The notes under the pieces are model-generated. The model worked only from the letters and a program-made list of their open reading frames with translations. It was not told where the DNA came from and did no database searches. A stretch of 64,000 nucleotides of DNA. Origin: Cloeon dipterum. Lineage: Eukaryota > Arthropoda > Insecta > Ephemeroptera > Baetidae. The first letter of the stretch is position 1. Every line of letters begins with the position of its first letter. The translations under genes were made by a program, and so were the position numbers. The DNA lies in contig NC_088790.1 in the NCBI RefSeq assembly GCF_949628265.1, forward strand, positions 9,366,545 through 9,430,544. Direction: 5' to 3'. This document shows, in pieces, positions 49,829 through 63,800 of this stretch.

Positions 49829-50903
49829 TGAAATTGCCCTCACAAAATTACGCTCCAGCAACAGAGCCGATCCAGATTATTATTTTGCCTTTTAATTCGA
49901 CGTCGGCTTTGTGCGCGCAATAAATGCACTTGTCACTCAATTTGCGATTCGCATATGGGCCGCGGGCTGACGTTTTTTTATCCCGGGCAAAACGCCGTCC
50001 CGTTTTTTACGGGCCGCGCATTTATTCGAGCCAAGCTGCTGCCAAGTACGTATGGCAGATGCTGCGAGGCCCTTAAATGTTCCTCGTAAAAGCGGCCGCG
50101 ACGCGAATCCGCAGCTCGGCAAGTTCGCCGCCCTTCCATCGAGGGCGCCGCCACCGCTCTTTCTCGTTCCGAGCAAATATGAAATATTTGTGATGTCCCG
50201 TTCCTCTCGGCGGCGCGTGTTCTGAATCCCGAACAGCCCAGAATAAACACACTAACACCTTTTATTTATTCGGTGTCTGGCCCAATTTCGCTCGGACTGC
50301 GACAAAAGTGCCGAAACAAAGCTCTCGCCGCATTTTGTTAAGCGCCGCGCTGAGAACATCAATCTTTCCGCACCTAATCCGAAGCAGCGATTTTTTATTC
50401 CGAATTTATGGCGCTTGCTGCACACGTCTGCGCTATTTGTAATACTCGCTTGCACACAATTGATTATGCAATCCCTCAAGCAAGCTGTACGTGATGCAGA
50501 AATGTGTGCATTGTGTGCATGCAACTAACAAGTTATTGTGATTCAATCTTGTTCATTTTGTTTTTGCTGAATGGAATAACAAAATGTCTGTAATCGCGCA
50601 AATTTAAATAAATCAAGTCTATATCAATCACAATTCCATGTCCAGGGTTCGAAAGTTTTTAATCTGTAATATATCAGAAAAAACTGCTGGCCGTTTTAAA
50701 ATTTCAGGTTTAATTTTGAACATGAAAATCCTTTTGAGAAACCGAATGAAAAAATTGGTTTGCTTATGAAATAATTCTAAATTAAAACCATTTAACGCAC
50801 TCATTTGGAAATTTTCTTAACAATCAAAGCCACGAAAAGAAGACGCCACCATCTATTTAAAATTTTACACTTGTACGATTGATTGTTTTGAAGCGCATAG
50901 TTA

Positions 50904-51226
50904 CCATCCCGTTGGCTCACATTGTTAAGGTATTCTTCTGATTGTGATAGCAAAGGAAAGGGGAGATATTTGAGCATTTCAGAGAGGTAATTCTGGCTGT
51001 CCAATGTCCGAGGTGGCAAAATGTGGCTAGTCAATTGAATGCTCAAATTGCTTATCAGGCTGGCAGGCACACCGGCAACGTCTCACCATATGCTGGTTTT
51101 CGCACCTTTCCAGACAAGTGTCAGGCGTTTCAATCAAAGACCTCCGTGCGGGGAAGCGAAAAGAAGGCCACATTCGGCCCAAGCTCCTCTGTAGCCATTT
51201 GGGCTCCGTCATATCCGCAAAGTTGA
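50904..51226 (+). mobile_element. SINE-like repeat, copy B (3'-truncated)
   Basis: Collinear with copy A at 23975: shared words include CATTGTTAAGG, CCAATGTC, ATGCTCAAATTGCT, ATGCTGGTTT(T) and GCACCTTTCCAG. The head GTTGGCTCACATTGTTAAGG looks even more like a tRNA D-arm. The copy is more diverged, has small indels, and lacks the A-rich tail. Confidence 0.65.
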
Positions 51227-54200
51227 GCAGTTACTATAAACATTTTACTATGCTGCAATTTAAAAGCTGATTTAGGTTTAAAGAACATAAAATTTACTTT
51301 AAATCCAAGAAAAATTGTATGCTTGACACTTAAATTTAAAGATTAAACCAGTGCGCATGTATTTATTACTTTGACTTAAAATAAAATTGACGTTTTCAGC
51401 TTCTAAAATGTACAACCGCAGGATTGAAAATTAGAGCGAAATTAGAGCGAAACCCTAAATTTCCGATTATACTGTGCCAGCATCTGTTATTGGCTTTGGA
51501 AATAAATATTTTTATCAGGGTAAGCTTAAAATATGGCTATTTTTAATTCAGAAATAAATTAATGTGCTGTTCTTGAGGGATACAGCAGAAATATTTCAAT
51601 AAAGGAATTCAAGTAGCTAAGAAATGTTTATCTCGTGTTTTCCTGAATACTTTTCACAGCTAAAATAATTTAAGTGTCTGCGTCGTCTGCGAAGTTAATG
51701 AAACAGCTGGAAACCATTAGATTTCACAATATAGAGTGCCTGATAAGGTGTCCCGCTGTGTCGAGATTAAAGCTCCAAAAGTTTTGCCATGCAGGTTCCG
51801 ATTCAAATTAAAAGGGAAGCACGCACGCAGGCTGCGCTCGTTCGTTATTTGCCATTTTCCGGCCGGTGCTGGAGCAACTTTGCTCTTGCTCTCTCTTTCT
51901 CGCGCCGTATCGGCAAAAAGCGGCGTCTCAAGGCCGAAGCGCTCCGCCAAAAGCATGTTTTTCCAGGCTCATTTTGCCGCCGAAGCAGTTATCTCGGGCG
52001 GTGCTGCTGCTGCAAAGTACACTCACTCAGGGCTGCTTTTTCTCCTGGCGCGGAGGTTGGCAAAACTGCAGTGTGCTCGTTAAAATCTAATTAGCTTATC
52101 AGCAGACAATGAAACTCCGGGCCGACGCTCGCGCTCTCACGCGCACAGCGCGCAGTCTTCTTGATTTCCTTAATCATTAACACAAACATTGTCAGTGTAA
52201 GTGCCGTCGGTTGCCGCCTCGAGACGCACTTCGCCCACCAGATAAAGGCCCAATTGCGCGCGATACGCCCGGCAAATTGGCGCCAAATTAGCGGCCGTTA
52301 AGTATTTTTAATGGGCGCGATATGGCCGCGAACGCGTGGTTTCGCGGTGAGCGACCACGGTTGCAAATTGGCCAACGATTCTGATCGTCATTTGGTTGAT
52401 AATTTTTCAGCCCTTACCGCAAAATTAAAAAAAATTTCAGATGCTGTATGATCCCTCGATTTGAACTTGTTTGTTCTTGCTTAGTCAATAAGAGCAAGAA
52501 AAGACATCAATGCTAGCTAATAAAATGGGAAAACGATAAATTACAAGGGAAATGTCTCGCCGCACTGAGCCGTAAATTAAAACACTTCAATTACTCACTG
52601 AGCACTGAAAATTTGGCACAAGTACTTTTTGCACATCGATGGAGTACATTGTCCTAACTAGAGGTCTCAGCCGCGAGATTAAAGGCGGCGGCTGGCCATT
52701 TTCACCGGCGGCTGGCGTAGCTTACTTAGCCAGATTCACTGGCGGTTGCCCACGCGGCGCAACCTAGTCCTAGCTCATCTTAAATTTTGCTACAATTGCA
52801 AGCTGTACAATTTTGGGAAAATCTATCTTAACAAAGGTGCGAGGAAAGAATCGAATCTACAAATAAATTTTTTGATAAACTTACGTTCATTGAATATTAA
52901 AGATTTTCCCTCTGTAATAAAGCAATTAACTTTGTCTCAAGTTTCCTGTGCTGGTCGCACACATTTTGAGTTTAACAAAATCATCATAATCATGTATCAA
53001 AAGAGCTTCTCATAAAACCATCAAGAGACAATTTCAGCACATCAGAGAATTTAATTAGTCCCTTAATCAGATGCTAAGAGAACGCGGCTCTAAGTCATCA
53101 AGCATTAACTATCGCAGAGCTTAATTGATGATGGTGCGTTTCAAACTACGTAGATTATTAATTACATTATTTTATTAGAGTTGAATTTTATTTGCGCATA
53201 TATTCGTACAACGTTGTAGTATTTCATGTGTCGTCTGAACATTTGCATGCGTGTCAAAATATCACAAATAAACTATTGTGAACTAAATAAAGTATTGGAG
53301 ACACCTTTAATCATTTATGCGTCGAGGTCGTTGATCAAAATGCTGACTCTTGATCAGAGTTAGAGTTATGTTCAGTCTAAATTTACGTTTTTAAGCTCCC
53401 AGACTTCATTAAATTTTACATAATCTACGAAATTTTTAAAATATGCAGATCTTTTTTTAAATGGAGCTGCCGAACTACCGAGACAAAATTCGCATGAAGA
53501 TGATTAGGCTACCTTCCAGTACTAAACCAGAACGTAAAGTTTTACAATCCATTCCGCAGAAAATTGCAGCAGACTTTACGGCCACTTAATTAGCGCGCAG
53601 CAAAAACGGCCAGCATGTTTTACACGGAGCCAGGCGTAATTTGCGTTGAGTCCAGGGGACGAATTCGCAATACTTAAAAGCCTGCTCCGATCTTATTCGA
53701 AGATGGAATCATTCTGAAAGGTTCCGGCCGCGGGGGACCAACGGGGCCATAAATCTTATTGTGCACTCGATTTCGCCGAATTGTTTCATTCAATTGAGCA
53801 CTTCCGCGGCCCCGAGCGTGGCTCACACACACAGGCAAAGACTCTGCGATAGTGCAATCAGATACGAGCGGCCTGGGAAACGGAAAGAGGAGCGGAAGGG
53901 AGCGAGAGGAAAAAAAGATGGGTTGCGGGCCGCACCATAAATTAGCCTAATGGGAATCGGGCAAGACAAAAGCTTAATTTATTCAGTCTCGCGTGCTCAC
54001 CTCGCATATCACTCTGCGAAAGGGAAAACATTTGTCCGCTGAGCCGCTATCGCTGCCGCAAGAACGGTGCATTCAGTCGGAAAAGTGCGCACCTGCCTTT
54101 TCAAAGTGGAACTGGATGGAACGAATAATGAACAATTGACTCTGTTCGTACCGTATACCGCATATTGATGAAAAACTGATCGACAGACGGAGGCTTTGAG

Positions 54201-57200
54201 GAAAATGAATGTCAAGGAAATCGCAGTAATTTAAAAGTAATGATTTGCACAAATTTTGTATTTAATGATTATTTTGTATGCAGTGTTAACAGTAAGTACT
54301 TCATACAAGATATATATTTAAATCGGTACAATACATAAAACCTTAATTAGCATTTTATAAACAAATCTATAATTATTGAAAAGTTCAAAATAAAAAATAA
54401 TAGAATTATATAATTCATGGAAAATCGATAAAATTTATTTTCTTTGCCTATACATTTCCATAGCTTAGCTCTATTGATACTTTATAAAATGCATGATTTG
54501 TGCGTTTAAATTTTATATATAAAATAATTCATTTTTTTATAATTTAATTTGCAATATTTTGTAATGGATGGACAGGTATGGGGGCAAAGTGGCTCTGCTG
54601 GCCCAAAATTATTAACAAAATTTGAACCCAATGCAGTGACAGGTTGAGAAAACAGATTTATTCGATCAATATTATTTCAACGCACTTTCAATGAAATATT
54701 TTTATTATAAGTACATATTTCGTTTTATTTATTTCATACGCAGTTGAAATTCATTCGAATCAAGTTGTCAATGCGGTACTAATGGCGCTCTCAGAGGCTG
54801 TCGCTGTGGCACTAATTAAAAAAGCACGAACGCAGCACGCAAACGAGTGTGTGTCACTTGACATACAATTTCGCCCGCGCTCTTTGAGTGCGCCGAAATG
54901 TAATTGCGGAGGCAAAGTTGCTGCTGCCGGGTGCCATCCCGTTCGTTTACCTTGCGAGCAAGCGCAGCGAGAGCGAATTTCGAAACTGCTGCTGAGTGGA
55001 ATTTAATTAACCTGTCGTAAAAGCTGATTAGCCTTTGCGCGCCCGCCGCTCTCTCTCTATATAATCTAACTGCACTTGGTCGGCAGCGCTCCTCGTCGTT
55101 CCGCCGCTGCTTCGGCACACACGGAAAATTTGCACTGAATTTCAGCGGCATCGCGGTGATCACTGATCAGCAAAATTGAGTCTTCTCTCTTCTTTTGACG
55201 CGTGCTTTCTATTGGGAGTTGCTTTTAGCACACTAAAAGAGTTAGAGAAATGGAAAATTTGAAATCAGCCAAGTTTAGAGAAGAATTTACCGCCAAAAAA
55301 ATGTTCTTTATCGCTTTAATTCAATCTATACTCTTATTAGTGAATTTTTCGCTTTTTAGAGTATAAATTTAACTTTTTTTTTAGAAATTAAACCCTCAAA
55401 ATGTATTTTAAAGTCTCAAAGTAATAATGTTTAGCCTTGAAATAAAATTGTTGGCCTCAAAACTATTCAATACGTCAAAATTATATTCAAGATTCACTTT
55501 TAACATCAATAAAATATGCAGTAATGTGAAAAAATTGTGCATCTCGGTTTGAGGAAACTGTATCTGATAATTTATGTAATACAACTCATGAATGCGAAAT
55601 GAAAGAAAAAAATTGAAATGATAACTTATCTTTTTAGTCCAGTTGAGGGCTAACGTGTTGATAGAGATAACAGTGTAATGTTTATAAAACCCGATAAAAC
55701 CCTTTACCAGGAAAAATGTGCAAAACCGAATATCGATTAATTTACTACTGTGACGGTGGAATGGACAGATAAGTAAATGTCCATCACGGCCTTCAGGCGG
55801 CAACAATGCGAAAATCGAGGGATCTCGGGCAAGGCAGTTTCGTGGTTAACGCTGCCGGCGCCTGAATTTGCGGCCACAGTTACGCGGCCGGATAATTAGG
55901 CGGCGCGCACGTCACTCGCCGCTTATCGGCGCCATCCATCGCGCGCACATATTTTATTAGCGTCGCCGACCGGGTGAGTGGCAACGTGAGATAAGTGCGG
56001 CAAGAAGAAGCTGCTTGGCCACGAAACACACGCTGCCGCTGCTCGCAGGGATTAGGTCTGCAGCCGCCGCTCTCCCAGGAGGCCAAATCACGTGTCGCTC
56101 CGTTTCATTTTTGGCCTACGACGCCGCCAACCCCGCGCGTCGAGGCTTTTTCCTAAGCCCGGGGAATTCATCCCATTCTTCCTCGTCTTTCCTGTTGCCA
56201 AAATTTGTATCACTCTTGAGACTGCAAACAAACAACCCAAGAATCATTTGTTATTTTTGTTAAGATATTTTTTCTAAAAAAAAAGATTCAATTCGTACCT
56301 TATTTTATCCACCGGGAGCCAGATTCGCGTGATGCGCAGGTATGGCGTTGGGCGGGGTACGGCGTGAGTTTGCTACAAAATTTTGATATAATTTGCATAA
56401 TCATGAGTAAATTATACGCTGAATGGATCAGAAAAACTCACTCATTAAACTGGTACAGATAGCACAATAGAGCTCAAAGTTGCCCACATTTCGATGACAT
56501 ATTGGATCTAAAAGGCGGGAACTAATTTCAACGCGCATTTGGCCCCGGTGAATTTATCATCTTAACTTGCTTATGTAAAAGCCACTGTTTTTAATTCATG
56601 CACAAATAACTTATTACCAAATCAAGTATTGTAACAGTCAGCAGCACGAAAAAAATAGATTCCTAAAACCTGTCCCCTTCAATCCAAAAATAATTCTTAA
56701 TGAAAATTTAGGAAACTATCCACTCTCTGAATTAACTCGCACTTTTCCTAGGGAAAAGATATTGTCCATATATGTGTCTGTAAGCTCATATCACGATTAC
56801 TGTCCAAAAGAGCCGCAAGCGGTTTCACAAAAAGAAGCAGCTTTTAGTTTTATTTGAGCAGCAGGTTTTGAGGACGACCTGCCCAGTGCCCGGCAATTGG
56901 CCCGGAAGAGTCTGCGGATTTGGCTGGGCGCTCTTTGTTTTGGCCACTGGATTCCACCGGCTTGCTCTGAGGAAAACGCGCGGGCGCGTGTTTCTCTTCC
57001 TCTCTATTTCGCCCTTTTTATTTAACTTTTTGCGGACTTTTGCTCTGATGTGTTACACGCGGAATTAATTTTTCAACCTCGTTTGCCGCACTCGCTCGTC
57101 GCTACTCTCACAGAGATAGAGCGAGAGTCGACCCGGCTTTCCTCCCTTTCTGTGCGGCGAGCGAGCGGACTGAAAAAATATTATGAGGCAAATTGAAAAA

Positions 57201-60200
57201 TTCCTCTCGTGCAGAAAAATGAGCCACCGTGCCACTGAAACAGGAATTGAGTCATTTGGGAAGCTGTCGCAGAATTAAATTAGTTTAAACTAGTGACATA
57301 GTGTATTACTCGAAAAATAGTCAATGCTGTGTGAGGTGTGAGTCTAGGAAGTTCTCTTGACACAGGATATATATTTTTCTACGTGTTACTAAAATTTACA
57401 ACTAAAAGCTGTTTATTTTCCAGTGGGAATTCAAAGGTGTGTTAAGCCGTAAAATTATTTAACGAATTAAAAACCTTGAACCAAGCATTTTTTTAACAAA
57501 AGCAAAAAATAGTATTCATTTCATATGACAAAATATAATTTGCGACCTTTTGAGAGGTTAATTGATTCGATCCATTTACTCATTCTTCCGTTTACCGTTG
57601 CAAACATTTATACGAGCAGCAAAAATTTATGAGTTAGAGGCCACAAGAAGATTAAAGAGGACAACATGTATCATGGCAGGATATCAGACCAAGCTCGCTG
57701 CAAAACGAGAAACACGCGTCGTGTTAAGCTGTCCGGTCTCTCATTCGAACGTGTATAATGCGCAGGCTGCTAACTGTAGGGCGCGAGAGCAGTTGATCCC
57801 CTCAAATGACTTTTCCTTTCGACAAGTTAATCAGGCATCGATTTATTTCGCTTTTAACGAGTTTGCCCGCAAATTTCTTGGCCGAGCGGGGTGATTTATT
57901 TATAATAATAAACACACAGCAGGAGCAGCGGGGCGGGGGCGGGCGTGCGGGGAGGTTAATAGGAGGCGCCAAGTTTCTCGCTCGTGATAAATTATCTCGG
58001 CGAGGCGTTGCAATTTGTAATTATCCAGCGAGCAAAAGCGCCGGAGATGCGAAAATTAAGCGACAAAATTATTCACCCAGCGCGAAAGCAGCTCGCGTGC
58101 GTCTTTTCTCGAGTGTGCTCTTTATGCATTGTCTGTTTTGACCTGGCTCGCTCCCGCGCGAATTTGCATTCGTTCGCTCGTATTCTCCTTCCAGCAGATG
58201 CAAATGTATTCATATTGTCGCCCCGCATTCGCCTCTAATTACGAATCTGCATTGTTTGCGTTTTTCCGCCGACAGGCATCACAACAAAGCAGAGAAAAGT
58301 TTGCTTTTTCTGCGGCTTTTGTGGATTAATCGGATTTTTCTCAACCGCAATTATTTTTCATTAAAACTTTGCATATTAAAAACGGTAACAGCAAAGGCTA
58401 CATCGGCGCAGATAGTCGTACAAATGGTAAAAATAAACAGCAAATAGTCCTGTCGCTCGTCGGCGAGCGCGCAGCAGGCAAACTTTTCCAATAAATCGTG
58501 CGCCGCGCTCGCTCCGTTTCAATTATTGTTATTTTGCATCGGCTAATAGCGTCGAATCCGGAGACAAATCGAGAGATAAAAGTTTGCAAACGCAGCCGGC
58601 GCGCTGCCGAGACGATGAATTTTTCATTTTCCATTTGCAACGGCAAAGCGAAAGAGACGGCCCGGCAAGAGAGGCAATTTGTAACGTCGCACTAAATTAC
58701 TCGGAATTTTACGCAGTAATTTTTTACATCCAGCCAGAGTGGCAGCAATGTCTCGTAAAGAGAGCGAATACAAAGTTAACAAACCGCGTCGCTCGGCGCA
58801 AACCGACTGCGAGACGCTAATTGAGCCTGATTGAAGCAACATTACGCGTCGTGCAGCGGGTTAGCCAATCAACTTTCTCTTGTGTGCCATAATGAACGAA
58901 CCCTGGGCTGAGCAGGCATTGTTCCCAGACTTCAACGCAACTCTGTAGATACGAACGTGATGAAAACATAACTCGTTAGCATTGGCACGGAGAATCAACA
59001 GTAATTTTGTTAATTTTCTCAGACACGGTTGACATTCCTCTTCATAGTTTCTCTCCGTCGCGTGTGTGTTTGTTTTAATTAATTACTACATATAAGTGAA
59101 TCATGCGAACAGAGTAACAGTAATATATGGAATGATCTTGTTATCTTAGGAGTTTACACACTTTTTAAAATTGGTTTATTGTTTCAAATGCTGGAAAAGG
59201 GTTTTACTTTATCATTCCAAATTTTTTTCATGCATTTCCCATCCCAAGTTTATTAAATCACATTTTAAATTCATTCTCAAAAGTTAAAAAAAGGGAATGT
59301 TTGTATTATCCAGTAGTTGGAAGAATTATCACAACTTTGTTTAAATTTAGCATAAAACGCTGTTTTTTTAATTACTCTAATATACAGATTAAAATATCTT
59401 GAGCTATATATGCCCTTCAAATCTAAAATCGTATTTTTTTTTAAGAAAGGACGTGGGCCAGACCCTTTTTTTAAATCAAATTATCGCCAGGAATAGCTAT
59501 TAAAGCCTAGTAGAGGCCGAACAAGGATAGAAATAAAGGACATAATTGATCGGGACGGGCCCCCAGATTTACGACCGACGCGTTTAGCGAATAGCCCTCA
59601 TTTGGTGTGCAGTGCGACCGAGACTGCGCCAGTCGTAAACTATCGAGATGCAACCGCCGGCACCGATTATTATTATTATTACCACCACCGTCATCGCAGT
59701 CATTTCCGCACTCGTGAAAGACTTAATTGGCTCGGCTGCTTCTGCACAGCATCGCGAAAACACATGTTCGAGCCCGCGCGCGCGGACGAGATGATCCGCG
59801 GCGGCTGCTTTTAATTAATTCCCCTCGTGGCCGCAGCGATTTTAATTACACGCTCCGCGAGTGCCTTCGCGTTAGCGCATAATAAATCGATTCGTTTCAT
59901 TCTGCCGCGTCTCGGAGCCCGCTGTTTTTCTTTCCTGTGCCGATTATCTCTTCATTCAACCACCGTACGGGCGTGTCTTTTCCGCGTTTTTTGCGTGTTT
60001 CGAAACGCAATCTGACGGCCCGTCGGAAGCGGGGCCAAATCGCACGTCGTGTAACTTTCACAAACTCGATTCGCACACTCTTTCCGCTTTGAATTAAATT
60101 CTTGAGCTGCAATTAAGGGTTCAAATAATTCTGTTTTTTTCTGTAGACCAAGTCTGAGTTTTGTTGGTTTGTTGTTTAACTAACCAAGTGATCTAATTCC

Positions 60201-60589
60201 TTTCAATTGGTCCCAATAACCAAAATTCCAATCAACGATAGAATATCATTAGTTTGTGGATAATTTTGTTGCATAAATGTAATTTTAATTTTGACTTTTT
60301 AAAAATGCAAATAATATCTAACACATAAAGTATTTAAAATTCACTCTTACCAAAAATAGTGTTAATGCACAGTAAAACTCTTTCAAAAATAATTAATTTA
60401 AAGTAATTCATTTAAAAGAACTCATTATCATTTAACTCGCAGTGTTTAGCTCATGCTTTGCGGGCACGTTGCAATGTGAAAATCCGAGCGATGTTTGGAG
60501 GTCGAGTGCGGGCTGATACGCCTACGTTTGACTCCCTTTGTATTACAATGACGAGTCTATTCGGATTTGGGAGGATTGCGAAAGCTTTC
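51227..60589. other. Probable first intron (part 2) with GC-elevated islands
   Basis: No exon supported. Islands lie at about 51730-52410, 52660-52780, 53560-54220, 54780-55170, 55740-56170, 56860-57240, 57640-58900 and 59520-60110. A palindrome TTGGCGCCAA (52277-52286) contains an E2F-like core. A TATATAA at about 55058 is TATA-like but without a clear initiator. The TA-rich stretches between them hold nothing recognisable. Confidence 0.4.
59666..59681. repeat. ATT microsatellite
   Basis: Five ATT units. Confidence 0.8.
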
Positions 60590-60800
60590 CGCCTCGCTAC
60601 TGGCTAATTTGCACCTTTCCAGCATGCGTGAAAATTAATTTCACGGGATGAATGTCAATTCAATAAATCTCAATGAAAGGACTCAGTGCGGGGACAGTAA
60701 CACGAGCTGATCAATGAATGGGCTTCCTCCAATGAGGCCCGTGCGCCCATGATATCGTTTGCGATGCTATTCGGACACGGAGTTTCCGCGAGTTGTTCGC
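60590..60800 (+). mobile_element. SINE-like repeat, copy C (fragment)
   Basis: Matches the body of copy A from CTCGCTACT(T)G onward: TTTGCACCTTTCCAGCATGC is identical, followed by TTCACGGGA(C/T)GAATGTC, CTCAGTGCGG and GTGCGCCCATG. The tRNA-like head is not recognisable, so the copy is 5'-truncated or too diverged. Confidence 0.6.
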
Positions 60801-63800
60801 TATCAGGGGGTCGCCCATCTCGAAAGAGGTGAACCGGTTTAAATTAACAGACTTTAAGTGCTATTTTGGGAAGTTCAACTCTCGTCAGGAAGCCGAGGCA
60901 AGAAAAATCTGCATCAAAGAATTAAAATTTATATTTTCACTGTAGTAGATTTGTTAATTCAACTAGTTCCAACATCTAAAGCAGTCACTTTGAAACTAAG
61001 CTAGGATTTTAATAGCAACGAATAAACTTCTCACTTGAAAAATGAAAATAAAAATGAAATAAAAATTGTAGCCGGCTTTTGCGGTTAAAATGGTTGTCTC
61101 CAGGTACAATAATGTTGATTTTTATAATAATTCATGGTGCAATATCATTCTTATTATACAAAAATTTAGCAAATAACCAGAATATGCATTGTCTCCTGCT
61201 GGGATTCAGCTTAAATCTTTTAGAACCTTGCTACTAAAAAGTTTTGGAAAAATTTGAAACATATAATATACCGATATTTCCAAATCTGTTAAATCAAACT
61301 TGTTAGATAAAAGCGGAGCAATATTCTTCCATTATCCGTTTGAGAAGCCAATTCAACAGAGCTTTTTGGTTTGTGAACATTTCAGAGTACAATATCGTCG
61401 ACAAAAATGTGAACCAGGCCAACAGCTGGGAGAAAAAATGTGTCTGCATAATCGATTCACGTCTGCGAGGAGACGACTTTTCGGCACAAGTGTCACGCCG
61501 GCTTGCATTCTCATTTCGTGGGGCGCGCGGCGACATCTCGTCGAATTTCTGCTTTGCGGCTTGTAGAGCAGCGCTGAGAAATTGAGATGTTTTGCCAACT
61601 CGCTATTTCGCCACCACTGGCACAGTCTCTTTGACACAGCGCCGTAGTTTTGTTTTGTTTAGTTGTTCTCTCTCTCTCTCTCCCTTTGAGCGCACGACGT
61701 GCGCCCGCCGAGCAGCCCAGCCCGGGGCGAAAAATGAGCTTGTTTTGGGGCGGCGGAGGGTGTGCAGTACATTCATGTGGGCGGTACACGCTCGCCGGCA
61801 CTTGGCCGCAAACGAGACGACGTCAAAGCTCGTAGTACGAGAATGGATGGATGACCTGGGTGACCAGTGAAACAAGTGAATGAGAGAGCACGACGGAAAT
61901 CCAGTATGTTTCCTGGAGGAGGACCAAATAGGAGATGCTTTGAAAAGTTGAGATTTCCATATACTCGGGAAAGCCACGCAGGAATCTGTGGGAACCATAG
62001 TGAAGGACTAAAACATTAGGAATGCTAATGAACCATTTCCTTACTGAAAATTTAAAGCTTTATCATTCATTAAAACAATTTATAGTCAGGCTCTTAAAAG
62101 TAACACAGCAATCGTTCATTAAAGATTTCGAAGTTTCGTGGTAATAGTTTGAAGGAAAGGCAAATTGAAACATTTTATCACCTGTAGATCTCCTTAATAT
62201 TGAATTAAAACCAGTCATCTTTTTACCAAACGTAAATTTGGGTGAAATTTAGTGATAAATGATTGACGATGCTGAAAATTTTGATTCTCTTTTTTACTGT
62301 TCATTTTGTGAGTCTTCAAAACATCTGATGATTATTTTTTGCTCTGCAAAAATCTGAAAATTTTAACTTATATTTAGAGAAAAAGGTATTATTTGTCACA
62401 CACGATCTAAATGATAGCTAAACATTTGCACAAAAATGGATAAAAAATAATTTTTGTTTTGATTTAGCAAATATTCGAGTCATTTAAAATCAATTTAATT
62501 TAATTCAGTCGTGCTCTTTATATGGATTCTACATTTAATAACGAAACGAAATCAATGGTCTATAGTTCTTCTAGTATTCCTCCTTTGGTAAATAAAGTAG
62601 CACTAGTTTTTGCAACTTTTAATTGCCTCTGATACGTTAAATGCAGGACGCAAATTAAGATCTTCGCCGCGACATTCAAATTACTTCTAATGGAAGGCTG
62701 TGTGAACGTGAGTTTACGCCGCTCTATATACACATTAGAGCAAAGAGGATTACTAGAATTAATGCCTTTGTTCTCTTCCGCGAGAGAGCGCTTCTCTTTC
62801 CGTTGCTGCTGCGGTCTGCCGCGTGCGTGCGAGACAAAAGGAGGCGCAAAAAGTTTATACAGTTCGATCTGCGCGGCTGGAATTATGGATTTGTCGAAAT
62901 TGAAGAGTCCCTCGAGTGACATATTAAAATACCTCTCGTGCCCGCCTGCCTGCTTGCTGCAGTAAAAAGCAGCGAACGTGAAAAGCGAGCGAGCGCGAAT
63001 CGGAATTATTTCCAGCCGGTTTGGTGCAAATAAAACCGCCTCGTTGGCTGCTTTGCGCGAATCGCTCGTGAACACGTGCGATTTTTATATCAAATTGCAA
63101 ATGTCAAACGCCCGCCGGTGTGTTGATTGAGAGCAGCTTGTACGTAAACTCGATTCACATGAGGAAAATTAATAAATATGCTACCACCGCCCTGATGTTG
63201 TTACGCTTTAATAATTTTGTCGAGCGCTGTACAGATTTACTGAAAATTACCCTCTTTGTTTCAGGTAAGCCGATTTTGGACCCTTTGCTCGAGGTTTCCG
63301 TGAGTATATACGGAAATTAAAATAGCCGCCGTCGGGGACTGCTGCGATTCAATTGAGCGTGTTTAAAAAGTGGAGCCTTAAAATAGATTGTAATTCGGCT
63401 TTCGTGAAGAATATCTAAAAAGAAACTTCACTTAAGGCTGTCGGTGAGGTGTGATTAATAATGTCTTGCTTTGGGCAGACAGAAGAAGAATAACGCGAGG
63501 ATTATAGATCATTGCCTCATTCGTCAATTTACAGATACACTAGTACGGCTGCGCGCTTAGTGCCGACTCGACTATATTTCTTTAATTTCGTGGTATTGTG
63601 GAACATTAATGTCCATCCAACACGAATTGCAGTGATAACCAGCCACAAATACTTGCATTTTTCTTCATTGTCCTTAGGATGTTAATAAATTACATAAGTC
63701 AGAGAATGTTTAAACGGTTCTTTTAATCAATCCATTTGCCGTAGTAGTTTTTTTATTATAATTTATGGTTCCAAACGCTTTTGACTAAATATTTTAAAAG

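Larger units (their letters stand above)
35924..50903. other. Probable first intron (part 1) with GC-elevated islands
   Basis: No exon supported. GC-elevated islands lie at about 36120-36460, 37220-37690, 38990-39500, 40660-41010, 42400-42900, 43990-44440, 45500-46270, 47060-47660, 48580-49010 and 49480-50530. Open frames within them (up to 189 codons at 47055-47624) occur on both strands without domain features or splice context. Between islands the DNA is AT-rich, for example 36560-37200, 41150-42100 and 44480-45440. Intronic status is inferred from the donor at 35924. Confidence 0.45.

Noticed and set aside
55058..55064. TATA box of a promoter
   Set aside because: TATATAA is present, but no clear initiator or following exon is visible. 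AT-rich DNA yields such strings often.
61511..61998. Overlapping 92-131 codon open frames on both strands
   Set aside because: They cross a TC microsatellite and mirror each other. No protein-like features.
62560..63075. 171-codon minus-strand open frame
   Set aside because: No recognisable domain, mixed low-complexity composition, and an overlapping opposite-strand frame.
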